Source of the DNA: Acanthornis magna
Taxonomy: Eukaryota; Chordata; Aves; Passeriformes; Acanthizidae
Direction of reading: 5' to 3'
NCBI GenBank assembly: GCA_036785705.1
Contig: JAWUZG010000361.1
Coordinates: 423,667-487,666, forward strand
DNA: 64,000 nucleotides
The notes under the pieces were generated by a model. That model saw nothing but the letters and a program-made list of their open reading frames with translations. It had not been told where the DNA came from and did not search any database. This document shows positions 23,160 through 34,600 of this stretch, in pieces. The translations under genes were made by a program, and so were the position numbers. The stretch's first letter is position 1. Each line of letters opens with the position of its first letter.

Positions 23160-24050
23160 ACACCTCCAGTATGATCCCAGTCACTCCCAATTTCCCACAG
23201 CATTGTCGCAGTTCTCCACCACTGATCCCAGTCGCTCCCATTTTCCCAGTCAACCCCAGTACCGTTACAGACATTCCCAGTATATCCCAGTTGCCCTCAG
23301 CATGTTCGTAGTCATTCCCAGTCACTCTCCGTTGCCCAAGTGAGCTCCTAGTTATCCCCGTATGTCCCAGTCACTTCCAGCATATCCCACTTGCTTCCAG
23401 CATGCACTCAGGCATTCCCAGTTAGTCCCAGTTGCTTCCAGCACGCACTCAGGCATTCCCAGTTAGTCCCAGTTGCTTCCAGCACGATCCCAGTTGCTCA
23501 CAGCTGTTCCCACTCATCCTGAGTGTGGTCCCAGTCACCAGCAGTATGATCCCGGTTGCTCCTAGTATCTCCCAGTTGCCCCCAACATGATCCCAATTGC
23601 CCCCAGCATGTTTCCAGTCAATCCCACTATGATCCTAGTCACCCTCAGTGTGATCCCAGTCTCCCCCAGCATGGGGCCAGCTGTTCTGTTCTCTTTAGTC
23701 CCAGTTGCCCCCGGTATAGTCCCAGTCCTTTCCTGTATCATCTCAGTCCCTCCCAGCATGGTCCCAGTCAGGCCCAGTTGCCCCCAGTGTAGATTCAGTA
23801 ACTCCCCCTTGCTCCCAGTTGCCCCCAGCGTGGTCATGGTTGCTCCCAGTGTGCTTCCAATCACCCCCAGTACGGTTACAGACACTCCCAGTCTATGCAA
23901 GTAGCCCTCAGCATGTTTGCAGTCAATTCCAGTCACTCCCAGTTGCTCCAGCATGGTTCCAGTTGCCCCCACTATGATGCCAGTCACTGCCAGTATGATG
24001 TCAGTGTGATCCCAGTACAGCCCAGTCACTCCCAGTGCTGCCTTTCTGGA
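23160..24050. repeat. CCCAGT-type minisatellite upstream of class I copy 2
   Basis: Degenerate units of about 20-30 bp, for example ATGATCCCAGTTGCCCCCAG and CACTCCCAGT. The reverse complement of the same family precedes class I copy 3 at 61500-61945. So copies 2 and 3 share this upstream block and copy 1 does not. Confidence 0.85.
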
Positions 24051-24665
24051 ATCCCGACCCCTCTCTGCGTTCACCCCTCCCGGATCTCCAGGCTCTCCAG
24101 AGGAGCCCCAAGGGCTGCAAGTCCCCACCAAGGCCCAGTTTGGATCTGCAGTCCCCAATTTTCCGTGTCCCTCTCCTTTTCCCCGGGCCGGGTTCCGCCC
24201 GCCCCCACCGGCTGGGAGCAGCCGAGAGCCCCGCGCTGCGCATCCCGACCTGCCCCGCCTCCATCCCCGCTCCTTCCGCGAGGTGCGAAGGGTTTGGGGA
24301 ACGGCGGAGGAGGGATGGAGGGAGGAGGAGCAAGAGGTGGGATTGGGGAGGAGGAGGAGCCGGAAGAGGGTTGGTGTCCCTCGGAAGACGTGCGACGAGC
24401 GGGTGGAACTGGTTGGTTGTCTTGTTATTTGGGTCTTTTTGAGGGGAGGTTGTTTTTTTATTTTTGTAAGACATGCCGAGCGGTTTGAAGGTGCTGTGGG
24501 TGCGGGAAGCGCTGACTCGAGTCCCCGAGCCCCTCTTCACAGCCCCCTACCCTGGTCTTCGCCCCTCCCCAGGGCCCCCAGTGCTGCCCCTTCACGCGCT
24601 CTCTCCCAGCGCTCGGGGGAGCTGCCGGCGGCTCCGCGGACACAGCCGCACCCTGCCCGGCTCGC

Positions 24666-24735
24666 CCTCCGCCAGCAGCGCGGTGCAGACGGACACAAAT
24701 ACTATGAGGAGGGTGTTGGCGAACACGGTGCTCAT
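24666..24735 (-). pseudogene. TMCO1: TMCO1 first coding exon, isolated copy
   Basis: TMCO1 is an ER membrane protein acting in calcium-leak control and the multipass translocon (known for the family). The ATG at 24735-24733 opens MSTVFANTLLIVFVSVCTAL, ending LLAEG, which matches the TMCO1 N-terminus almost residue for residue. The coding part is 70 nt. The donor is GAGG|GCGAGC rather than the expected GT: either a GC-AG intron or a disabled site. No exon 2 (the ITWVLVY region) is seen to the left, where minisatellite begins. It looks like an exon-1 fragment of a duplicated gene. Confidence 0.75.
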
Positions 24736-25090
24736 GGTGGTGCTATCACCGCCCCCGACCCGGTGACAGTGCCGCCAACCCGGAAGTGGATCCGCCACGG
24801 CCAAGCGGCCATGCCGCGTTGCCTAGCAACGGCCGGAAGCGACCACCTGCGCTTCCGGCTGCGAGAGAAGCCGCGGGAAGGGCGAAGGGCGGGGAAGGCG
24901 CGGCGGGCGCTGCTCTGATCGGTGGGGTGGGTGCCAGTCGTGGCGGCGGGCGCTGCTCTGATGAAGGTAGGTGGCTGTCAATGGTGGCGGCGGGTCCCTC
25001 CCGCCCAGCGGGGCTAAGGGAGGGTCCCTGTCACGGCGGCGTGGCGGCAGCAGCTCCCTGGAGTCACGCACATCTGGGCCTGGTGGTACC
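24736..25090 (-). promoter_or_regulatory. TMCO1 CpG-island promoter with RFX X-box
   Basis: CpG-rich block upstream of the TMCO1 ATG. A perfect palindromic X-box, GTTGCCTAGCAAC, lies at 24818-24830, flanked by ETS-type CCGGAAG sites at about 24780 and 24833. A GGCGGGCGCTGCTCTGAT segment is repeated near 24902 and 24943. Confidence 0.6.
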
Positions 25091-25114
25091 GCGCTCGGTG
25101 CAGGGCTCGCGGAG

Positions 25115-25460
25115 AGGTTCACAGAACCAATTAGCTTGGAAAAGACCTCCGTGATCATCCCGAGTCCAACCTGTGATCCAACACCACGATATCAACCAGA
25201 CCACTCAGTGACACATCCAGTCTTCCCTTAAAGGCCTCCAGGGACGATGACTCAGTCACCTCCCTGGACAGCCCATTCCAGTGTCTAATCACCCCTAATG
25301 TGAAGAAATTTATCCCAATGTCTGGCCTAAGCCTCCCCTGGTGTGGTTTGACGCTAGAAAGTCTGGGTGTCTGCTCTCCCTGCACCTTGCTGGGATGTGG
25401 TGCCTGAATCTGCTTGCCAGGGGAGGTGCACAAGACGTTTGCTTTCTTCAACATACCCCT
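25115..25460 (-). mobile_element. CR1 LINE fragment, ORF2 end and 3' region
   Basis: Minus-strand translation shows FFTLGVIRHWNGLSREVTES, then LEAFKGRLDVSLSGLVD, the conserved end of the CR1 ORF2 region, followed by its 3' sequence. Confidence 0.8.
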
Positions 25461-25544
25461 TGCAAAAAGGTTGTCTTGGAGAAACCTTCCTGGTTTCTAA
25501 AACTCTGTCCTGGATTCATTTGCCAGTGGTGTGAATGGGAGTGT

Positions 25545-25675
25545 TCAGGACCAACTTGGACAGGTTTCAGAGCAACTGGTCTAGTGGAAGGTGTCCCTGC
25601 CCATGGCAGGGGGGGTGGAACTAGATGTGCTTTAATGTCCCTTTCAACCCAAACCTATTCTGTGATTCTATCAAT
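25545..25675 (+). mobile_element. CR1 3'-end fragment
   Basis: Plus-strand CR1 tail: TGGTCTAGTGGAAGGTGTCC, then CCCTTTCAACCCAAACC and TTCTGTGATTCTAT. Confidence 0.85.
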
Positions 25676-26539
25676 ATCCTATTAGTGCATCCCACTAGGA
25701 GGCATTTTCTGGAATCAAATATTTAGAAATATTGTTGCCTGCCCTTTACCAGAGGCTGTTAATGTCCCATACGCTCCTTGTACAGCTAGCAGTGGAGTAC
25801 ATCATTCTGTGATTCACAGGAAATTAAATTTCCCATTGCTTGTGTGTGTAAAATATTCACACACAAGGAGGGGATGAGACTAAGAAGTGCGTTAATGAGG
25901 ACAGTGCAATAATAGCAAGGGTTTGGCAGAGAGACTAATTAACTTTTATTGAGCCTCCAGTGGCTACACCTGTAGCAGCAGAACTAAACCAAATCCACCC
26001 ATGGTAATGGGGTGAGGAGACCTGGAAAGCAGAAATACAGAAAAGGAAACAGGGCAGGCAGGGAAGGGCAGGTTTGTGCCTGTCCTTATGTAACAGAGGA
26101 GTTTGCTGTCAGTGACAGTGATGCACTGTGGGATTACATGGGCAGAGATGAGTGAAAAACAGGGAGAGGAAAAAACCTCTCGCCCTTAAATTAAAATTTC
26201 CGTTCAGCAAGAGGGTGAGGAGCTGTAGTTCATAGAAGACAGCACAAGCAGCAAGTATGGGTGTGAGGTCGGACAGCAAACAAGCTCTCCGAGCCTGGGG
26301 ACAGGCACACGAGGAAAGCAGAGAGCCACATGTGTGCAGCTGGCTGAGTCACATGTCACTGAGAGGTGCAGCTATGCGCTGGAGGAAAGTCTCAGCACCG
26401 TGTCTGGGCACGGAGAATGTCCTGCAACATCAGGGCAGAACTGAGAACTGGATGTCAGCACCAGGGGACTCAGAGCCATCAGGGAGCCAGGGATGAAACT
26501 GATGATGGTTGTTTCAGTTTGGGATGAGCAGCAGGAAGA
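25676..26539. other. Intergenic, nothing recognised
   Basis: No exon, RNA or repeat was recognised between the two CR1 tails. There is a purine-rich stretch near 26030-26190. Confidence 0.4.
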
Positions 26540-26790
26540 TACTGACAGCTGGTGATGCGGCAGCACTTGTGATATACAGAGAAAATTCTTCCCTGTGAAG
26601 ATGGTGAGGCACTGGCACATGTTGCCCAGAGAACCTGTGGATGCCCCACCTCTGGAAGTGTCAAGACCAGGTTGGATGGGGCTTGAAGCAACCTGGTCTA
26701 GTGGAAGGTGTTTCTGACCATGGCAGAGGGTTTGGAATGAGATGATCTTTAAGGTTCCTTCCAACCCAGTCCATTCTGTGATTCTATATT
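26540..26790 (+). mobile_element. CR1 3'-end fragment
   Basis: Plus-strand CR1 3' region with TGCCCAGAGAACCTGTGG, AACCTGGTCTAGTGGAAGG and the terminal TCCATTCTGTGATTCTAT. Confidence 0.85.
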
Positions 26791-28524
26791 ATTTTGTGCC
26801 ACTTCATGCACTTCCCTGTGCTGTAGGCTGTCCTCCACCCTCTCTCCCGCTCTTTAGATCTCTCTTTCCTGGCTGTGAGAGGTATCAGCATCTATCAAAG
26901 CAGTATTTTGAAATAGTTTCTCTTATACTGCTGTGGGGAATGATTCACATGGTATCAGTTATTGATACTGCACGTGGTCTTTTGGCAGAGCCAGGCCAGG
27001 AGGAGATGGTCAGAGACAGGAAGCTTTCCTTTCTAGTGTCTGTGCTTTGAACTGGAGGTCGAGGTGACAACGGGCTCTTTGCAATTTCATCCTGACATTT
27101 TGAATAACACCAGGATCTTTATTAGCAAATCCTTTTTTCAGACAACACATGGCATATTACTCTCAATGGCATTTCCTTTTCAAAAAAGCATTCTGTGCTT
27201 TGATCAATGTGTAAAGGACAGTTGAGGGTTGGGTGCAGTCTGCTTTGATCTACCAGCCTGGGATATGAGAAAAAGGAAGGCATTTTCCTAATACATGGCT
27301 CTGGTTGCATTAGTTAGGGGCTGGTGTAATCTACAAATATTCTAGATACAGAAGTGGTAATATTTATGGAGGCAACCTTGAAACCAGATTAGAGATCCCA
27401 GTAGATTTCATGTACTGCAGTCTCCAAGCTTAAACTGAGCAAAAGGTTCAGTTGCTCTGCACAGTGTGTTAGCGACCAGCAGGCAGTAGCAGGGTATGTA
27501 AAATTCTCAGTTTGGAGGAAAGGTGCTGGTGGAGGTTAGGATTTTTCCTTTTGTTTTTTCTTTCCTCTTCGGGGATTTTGTCCCAGCCGTTGCTGGGAGA
27601 CAATAACGATCGGTACTTAAGAGAGACAAAAGATGTACCCATGGGGGAGGAGTGCACCTGGCTGCACTTCTCTTAGCTGAGGGCTTTTCTCTTGGGGAGC
27701 AGAGCTATCGAGGAGGGGCAGGTATATCGGTGTATCAGAGACTTGGCCCGGGGGAAGGGGCTGAGCACAGCTCCTAGGTCTGTCTCTCTGGGCATCGGAA
27801 GGGACAGTCGATCTGCTGCTTCCTGCGAGAATTCACTGCCATCGCTAGAGCCCACTTCTGTAAGATCCCGAGGGTGGGAGGTACAGCAGGTTTGTGTAAT
27901 CATACTTACTGTTAATGCTGTACTTCTCATGTCGTTTGCTCTCTGATTAAGTCATAGTAACTTTTGTTATCTTTATTTTTTGTTGGAGAGGTGGGATTTT
28001 CTTTGACAGACTGTTGAAAGAATAGGCAAGTGTCAAGTTTTGTGCGTTAAACATAATTGACACTTCAAGTATTTATACTTGGGATTCTAGATTGAAATGA
28101 TTGGTGTCTCTTATTGCCTATTTGCCATGTTGTGTGTGTTTTGTTTTTAAGAATACGGTTTTCACCAATGTATTTTGTATCCAAATTAAGCTATGCAGAC
28201 AGCTGTAGAAATACTACAAGATCAGTGCTATTTTTGGCAGTATTTGGTTTGCTTTTTCTTCTTACTTCCTTCCTCTCTGCACAGCATCATTTATTTCTCC
28301 AGCGAAACAGAAGGCACTCAGCCACACTTCTCAGCAGCTCTGCAGCCTGTGGAGTGCATGGGCAGTCTCTGTGTGCAGCATCCTGGAAAATGTGCATTCT
28401 CTTGAAGTGATCTGCTGAAAAGTATGTATTTGTACAGTTGTTCCAGCCTCCCTTATTGCACTGCTCTCAAGATCTGAATTGCCTGGTCTCTAATACTCCC
28501 TGAGATTTGCATTTCATCTGCCAG
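26791..28524. other. Upstream flank or 5' intron of SEMA4D
   Basis: No promoter island or coding exon was recognised. Because the first coding exon at 28571 has a splice acceptor before it, non-coding 5' exons and the promoter of SEMA4D may lie here or outside the unit. None could be placed. Confidence 0.4.
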
Positions 28525-28570
28525 AGAAACGCAGTTACCCAGCGAACCCCGAAAAGCAAGGACACTGAAG

Positions 28571-28664
28571 ATGGCTCTGTGTGCTTTTTACGCAGTTTGG
28601 GGTTTGTTGCTAGAAGCGGCAATAGCATTTGGCCCAGTACCAAGGATCACTTGGGAACACCAAG
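28571..28664 (+). CDS. SEMA4D: SEMA4D coding exon 1, signal peptide
   Basis: The ATG opens a hydrophobic signal peptide ending near AIAFGP, then VPRITWEHQ and donor GTAAGA. An acceptor (CATCTGCCAG) at 28524 suggests about 46 nt of 5' UTR on this exon. Confidence 0.85.
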
Positions 28665-28849
28665 GTAAGAACAGAAATTTAAGTATTGTAATATGGGACG
28701 TTGTGACATCCTCAGGGTTTCTGTGGGATTTGAAACTCATTGAGGCTTTAGGTTCTTTCAGCCAGTTTGCTGTGAGTTTGGTCAAGTGTTGCTGGTGTTG
28801 CTAATCTATGAAGTGCATAGGATCAGAATATTCAAAACTCATTCGGGCA

Positions 28850-29506
28850 CGGGGTTAACTTATTTTAGTTCTGTGAAAAACGAAGTTCACTCTCCTGTTG
28901 AAATTTAAAAGTTTAATAAAGGAGAATAGGGGACAAAAACAATAAAGCAAAGAAACAGTGCTGGGTGCTTGGCCCTAAGCCAAGAAGCACACCTGCCATT
29001 GAAGGTGTCGTCTTAAGTACTCTTTGTATTGCATCAGCCTCATGCCTATTCATAAGCATTCATGCATATTCAAACTTTTCTCAGAACTATTTTGCATGTT
29101 CCAAGAACTGTTTTGCATGGCTCCTCCTTGGTCCCGCCTTTTTAGAGCATGTGTGGTTTTGGCTGTGGTTTCTTCCAGTCTTGGTTATCATCTCCAGTTT
29201 GAGCTTTTCTCCATGGTCCTTCCATCTGGTTATGGCTGATAGTCAGGTATCAGTGTTGGGTCTTCTCTGTGCTGTTCTTTGGGTGTTATCCAGTCAAGCA
29301 GGCAGTGTGGTTAGTAAAGGAAAGTCTTTTAAACTACCTCTATTAGTTATTTCACTACTATATCGAAATCTAGTTAATAACAGAAATTAAAACATTGGTT
29401 ATATACCTCTATCTTTATAACAAGACTACTTCTATATAAAAAGAATAAAACCATACACACAATGAATATCTGCGAAAAGCCAACACTATATTATGTATTC
29501 ATCACA
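28850..29506 (-). repeat. 3' LTR of ERV 1
   Basis: The minus-strand LTR starts TGTGATGAATAC at 29506, directly after the polypurine tract AAAAAAGGGGAA. The far end near 28850 is a guess, as no partner LTR exists in the window. Confidence 0.6.
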
Positions 29507-29524
29507 ATTCCCCTTTTTTGTTTT

Positions 29525-30210
29525 TTATAAATTATTTGGCTTGAGCAATAATTCTTGCTTTCTAATTTCCATTTCTCGCTGGTTCTTTTCACATATTATT
29601 TTTGCTTCTTCAAAGGGGTCTTTTCTTCGTTTCTTTAACACCATTATCTTTTGTGCTGTTTCAGATGTGGCCCATTTTGAGTCCATAGGTATTATTACTA
29701 CTTGCATTCCTTGGACTACACTGGTGATTAGTTGAATAAAATATGGAATTAAGCAAGGAAGAAATAACAAACCAGCTGTTGCACATAAAAGGAAGAAGCC
29801 CAGCTTTTTCCACCATTCTATTCCTAATACTTTATCCCACCAGTTAGCTTTTAGCATTGATTCCCATCTTTGGGTCGGTACATGGGCTATTTTTCTGTTA
29901 TCTTTGGCTATATCTAAGACAGCATCCCCATTATCATCAATTTTCAAACAGTCCAATGTATTAAATTTTCCACAAACTCCCCCTTCTTCAGCTAATAAAT
30001 AGTCTAAAGCCAACCTATTTTGATACACTGCAGCTCTTGTTTGCCTTTGTTGACTTGATTTTAATTCCAGTGCCCGAGCAGTTTTGTTGGTTATGATCGC
30101 TACAACAGCTTGAAGTCTTATAATTCGATTTAACATATAAATCGGGTTTCGATAACCCCAGCTCCCATCTTGTGCCCAGGTGGCTGGCCCATATGTTTCC
30201 AGTATGCATT
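29525..30210 (-). pseudogene. ERV 1 env transmembrane part
   Basis: It shows a heptad region, the retroviral motif [15 protein letters not shown], then a disulphide motif with Cys-7 residues-Cys in which the second Cys of the usual pair is Leu. A membrane anchor follows ([20 protein letters not shown]). The N-terminal part is out of frame. Confidence 0.8.
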
Positions 30211-30447
30211 CAGGAGGCTAGCCCTCCTCTCCCCATTTTTGAAACCCCCCGATCAGTTCTCTTTTGTTCCTTTTTAGGTCCTTGTAAACTGGTACTCCTA
30301 ATTGATCTCAATCTGGTCCTGGTAAAAGGAAAAATCCTGTCTCTATGATCCCCAGAGTGCAACTCCCTTTCCACCGGGGGGGTGAGTTTTGGGTATGCTC
30401 TTTTTCCACATATCCAAAATAGACCATCTGGTGCCTTCCAGTAATCC

Positions 30448-31412
30448 TTAAGCCTGTTGATTTATATTGTCCCAGAATTTGGATATTTCTGGGATTCCAA
30501 AATAGGGATTTTTGCCTGTATCATTACATTGAAAAAGCTTGATTTCATTATTAAACTTGCAGGTTTTTTCTTTGGTTCCTTTCTGAGCCCAATACAGAGT
30601 TGGTTCTTCTGGGATCCACCCTATAGAACTTCCGTTACTAACTTTATATCTCTTACAGGGAGTATTTCCTACTTCGCTAAGGAAGTTTTCCCCAGTATGC
30701 CAAAGGCACTCTTCTCCTATTACTATTGAACTTAAAATCCACCCTCCTGGCCGGTTTTCTCCTTTCATGTTTGTTCGGTTCCATTTAAGAAGTTCTACAG
30801 GGCCTAGGCTAGTGCCCTTCCATGGCCATTCCTCTGTCATTAAAGCCCCACCACAGACTCAACAGTTGGTAATGTTTAGTTCCTTACTTATTCTTTCCCC
30901 CAGTTCTACAAACAGGTTTTTCCCTACTCCTGAGATTTCCATTTCTTTTTCCAATTGTTGTTTGAGTTTTGTATACAAATCCTGATGTGGGGTTGATACA
31001 GGGTTGGATTGCTGGGTTGGTTTCACCTTTTTGTTTACTGTTTGTTCCTTTACCAAATCTTGGACTCGGTTACTAAGGGCAAAAGTGAAGCAAACCCATT
31101 TTTCCCCTTTTGGACATTTTTCTCCTGACCTACTACCACTTGTTCCTAAGTTTTCCGCAATCCAGTATCTTTTCCCATTTTGTGTGCAAGTAGCTAATTT
31201 GGATGGATCATAGCATTGATTGCTAACATGAGTATGGGTAAAAAAAAGGAACCTCGGGTTCTTTCCCAGTAAAGTGTCCAGTAGCATTTGCAACACGATT
31301 TTGCTTGTGTCCCATAAGGGAAAAGGCAAAGAATGAATGACACAAGGAGGAATAGTAGAGGTCCGGTATGGCTTATAACCCCACCTCCCATGCCTATGGG
31401 GTTGCTGCCCAT
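30448..31412 (-). pseudogene. ERV 1 env surface part, broken frames
   Basis: A signal-peptide-like start (GPLLFLLVSFILCLFPYG) near 31350 is separated by a frame change from the next segment (31329-30859). A further stop precedes the 30840-30448 segment. Cys residues and Asn-linked glycosylation sites are plentiful. It lies between the Cys-rich ORF and the transmembrane part. Confidence 0.7.
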
Positions 31413-31480
31413 AGCAGGGCTATAGAATCTTCTCGGTGGCGAGTACAGTGGTCAATCCGGTCTTGCCCTCTATTTCCTTG

Positions 31481-31846
31481 TCACTTCCTCCTTATTAGTT
31501 TCCAAGCAAATCGCCTTCGACACTTTTTAACTGTGGTTTCCCATTGTTCCTCAGGTACTTCCCATTCAACAGGTACTCGAAATTCCCACCCACAGAGCAA
31601 AGTTATTATTTGAGTTAACCCTAGTTCTGTCTGGATAGGGAGTGAATTTCGCTCTCGACACTTCATGCAATGAGCTTGCCATTTTTGTGAATGACAATAC
31701 CAGTTTTTCCCACAATGTATGCAGTTACATTTAACCCAGCTAGCATGTCCGATGAACCAGACAAGGTATGTGGTATGGCATTGAAGAAGGTTGTAATATC
31801 TCCTTGAGATTAGGATACAGTCTGTTTTCTTCTTTATATAAATCAC
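31481..31846 (-). CDS. Cys-rich ORF between pol and env of ERV 1
   Basis: 121 codons with a compact Cys/His cluster (CNCIHCGKNWYCH, then HCMKC), which could bind zinc. It lies in the pol-env gap where simple gammaretroviruses have no separate gene. It may be a remnant accessory frame or a chance frame. Function unknown. Confidence 0.4.
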   Translation of the reverse strand: MIYIKKKTDCILISRRYYNLLQCHTTYLVWFIGHASWVKCNCIHCGKNWYCHSQKWQAHCMKCRERNSLPIQTELGLTQIITLLCGWEFRVPVEWEVPEEQWETTVKKCRRRFAWKLIRRK

Positions 31847-32034
31847 AGGCTAAGGCTAAAACGTAAGGACCCTTTGTTCGAAATAGTCCGGATCCTCCAG
31901 TTTGGGGTGGAAGTATTCCTCCCCAAGGCGGGTATCAGAGGTTTCTCAAAACTTGTCCAGATGGTACTTGAAACCGCTGATATAAACTTGACCTTATTTT
32001 CCAATTATTTGTGATTCTCGGTACCTCCCTTGGA

Positions 32035-32472
32035 TCATTTGGGTCTTCCCAGTTCATTACCACCAAGTCCTCTCTTAAGAGTCAACCTGGTATCGCCTGG
32101 CTTAGAGGTTAGAGTCCACTCCTTAGGTTCTTCCACAGGTCCTTTAATTCTGCTGGCGTGGATCCATCCTCTTTCCCTGGTCCGGATCGCTGCCTCAGTT
32201 GTCAGTAGTACCTGAAAAGGACCTTCCCATTGTGGGGTTAAAGATTGTTCTCTCCACAATTTCACTAATACCCATTCCCCTGGTTGGATATTATGAATTT
32301 TAAATTCTAAGGGAGTGGTTTGAGGGATTATCCCTTTTAACCGCAAATTTTCAAGTGTTTTTGCAGTGGTGATGACACATTTTCTAACACTCATTTCCTC
32401 TTCTTCATAAGTAGCAGTTTCATGTTGTGTGGTTAAAAAAGGCAACCCAAACATCGTCTCATAACGTGACAC
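32035..32472 (-). pseudogene. ERV 1 integrase C-terminal domain
   Basis: It contains the GPY/F-type signature WEGPFQVLLTTEAAIRTRER then GWIHASRIK, the C-terminal DNA-binding part of gammaretroviral integrase. It is separated from the catalytic core by stops. Confidence 0.8.
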
Positions 32473-32652
32473 TCCCAGGTCTGACCTGGGTTGTGTTCAG
32501 ATTCTCAGTAGAGCCAATGGTAAACATTTTACCCAGGACATCTGTGTTTCAATCATCAGTTTTGTTAGAGCTCTTTTTAAAGTCTGGTTCATTCTTTCTA
32601 CCCGGCCCGAACTCTGTGGATGCCATGGGGTATGTGATTCCCATTTTATTCC

Positions 32653-33852
32653 CTACTGTACTACTATTTGTTGTAGTACATTTGAAGTAAAATGTGTTCC
32701 TCTACCTGAGTCTATTCTATTAACCATTCCGTATCTGGGAATAATTTGTTCTAAAAGGGTTTTACATACTACATTAGCTGTAGCTCTGACAGTGGGGACA
32801 GCTTCCACCCAATGAGTTAAATGATCTATTATTACTAATAAAAATTTCCACTTCTGTACTTGAGGGAGTTCAGTAAAATCTACTTGGATACTTTGAAATG
32901 GTTGCAGAGCTAACTCGTGACCTCCTGGGGTTGTTTTTCTCATTACTTTTTTATTTACTTTTTGACAAGTTATGCATTTCTCAGTTACTTGCTTTGCTAA
33001 TCCAAAGACCCCAATGCACCCATAATTCCTTAAAAAGTGATCACACAAAGCCTGAGTACCCCAATGAGTCTTTTGATGCAAGCCTTCTAATACTTTTCTA
33101 GTAAGCGGTTTATTAAGTAACTGCCTTCCATCAGGGAGTTTCCATTTGCCAGATGGATCTTGCTTTCCCCCAGTCTTACTTAATTCCTTTTCTTCTGCTT
33201 CACTAAATTTTGGAATTTCCGGTTCTTCCTTATCTGGAGTCAAAATTAACAAGATTTTTTTGGTCCCATTCTCTGCTGCATCTTTAGCTTCTTGGTCTGC
33301 CGGATTATTCCCTCTTATTTCTGGGGTCATTCCCTTTTGGTGTCCCTTAACATGTACTACTGCTATTTCTTCTGGCAACTTTAGTGCTTCTAAAACCTCT
33401 AAAATCAGTCCTTCATGTATTAATCCTTTTCCCTTAGAATTTAGTAATCCTCTTTCTTCCCAAATTTTCCCAAAAGTATGTACTACTCCAAAGGCATATT
33501 TTGAATCAGTATATATGGTTCCTTTTTCTTTTGCTAGATATTCCAATGCTCTCTTTAGAGCATATAATTCACTAGATTGAGCTGACCAATGTGAAGGCAA
33601 TTTCCCTTTTTCAATAGTCTGCATATTTTCTCCATCTACTAAAGTATATCCTGACATTCTTTTTCCTTGTAGGCATCTAGATGAACCATCAACATATATT
33701 TTTCTCCCTTCTGGGAGGGCCTGTTCTGCTAGATCTTCCCAAACCTTAGTTTGATATTGTATAATTTCTAAACAGTTATGTATTAAATCACTTTCTGGTT
33801 CTCCATATAAAAATTGAGCTGGGTTTAAACTTTTGTCTACTTCTAATGTCAA
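32653..33852 (-). pseudogene. ERV 1 RNase H and integrase N-terminal/core
   Basis: A 399-codon open segment. RNase H acidic residues are visible in YVDGSS, SSELYAL, YTDSKYAF and NPADQEAKD. The integrase HHCC zinc motif is HQKTHWG then CITCQK. Core residues appear in VDFTELP and IDSGRGTHFT. A stop ends it before the catalytic Glu segment. Confidence 0.88.
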
Positions 33853-33877
33853 GTCATCACTGTCTATTAGAATTGCT

Positions 33878-34600
33878 TCATATTTTTAACATTCTGCAAT
33901 CGGTTAACCATTTTTCAGCTTTCTGATTTAACACGCTCCTGACTGCATGAGGACTATGCACAATTAACTTGCTTCCAAAAGTAAGTTTATGACTCTCTTC
34001 TACTCGAATGGCAGTAGCTGCTATAGCTTGTACACACACTGGCCAGCCATGGCTTACTGGATCTAGCATTTTAGATAAATAAGCTGTTGGCCTTTTCACT
34101 CCTCCCCATTCCTGAACTAAGACTCCATGGGCTACTCCACTTTTTACATTCACATACAGATGAAAAGGTTTTTCTAATGAGGGTAAACCCAAAGCAGGTA
34201 CTGAGGCTAGCTTAATCTTTAGTTCTTCTAATTTAATATCATCTTTAGTCCATTTTATATTGTCCCCCTCTGTCAATTTTTCGTACAAGAATTTTACTGC
34301 CTGTGTATACCCTTCAATCCACAGTCTACAATATCCCAATAATCCAAGCAGCCTTCTAACTTCCTTCTTTGAAGAAGGAGGGGGGAGAGATAAAATCCCC
34401 GCAATCCACTCAGGATTTAGTTTTTAGCTTCCTTTACTTATTAAATGACTGAGATACTTTACTTCTGATTCCACAAATTGTAATTTTCCTTTTGATACTC
34501 TTAATCCTTTTTCCCCAAGAAAGCTTAAAAGTTTGATAGTAGTCTCTCTAACTTCTGTTTCAACTTCCCCGGATAAGAAAAGATCATCAATTTAGGTTTC
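33878..34600 (-). pseudogene. ERV 1 reverse transcriptase end and connection
   Basis: It has the RT active-site region ending in DDLFLSGE, thumb-like sequence and a stop near 34420. Then comes the connection domain with LGYCRLWIEGYTQ, PALGLPSLEKPF and TAYLSKMLDPVSHGWP, close to gammaretrovirus pol. Homology stops just 5' of the active site, marking the truncation. Confidence 0.8.

Larger units (their letters stand above)
28850..34600 (-). mobile_element. ERV 1, gammaretrovirus-like, 5'-truncated, in SEMA4D intron 1
   Basis: A minus-strand class I ERV, antisense to SEMA4D. From the right it has the end of reverse transcriptase (DDLFLSGE at about 34590), RNase H, integrase, a Cys-rich ORF, env surface and transmembrane parts, a purine-rich tract and a 3' LTR. 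The 5' LTR, leader, gag, protease and most of RT are missing. Several stops and frameshifts break pol and env, so it is defective. Its left LTR boundary is approximate. Confidence 0.85.
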
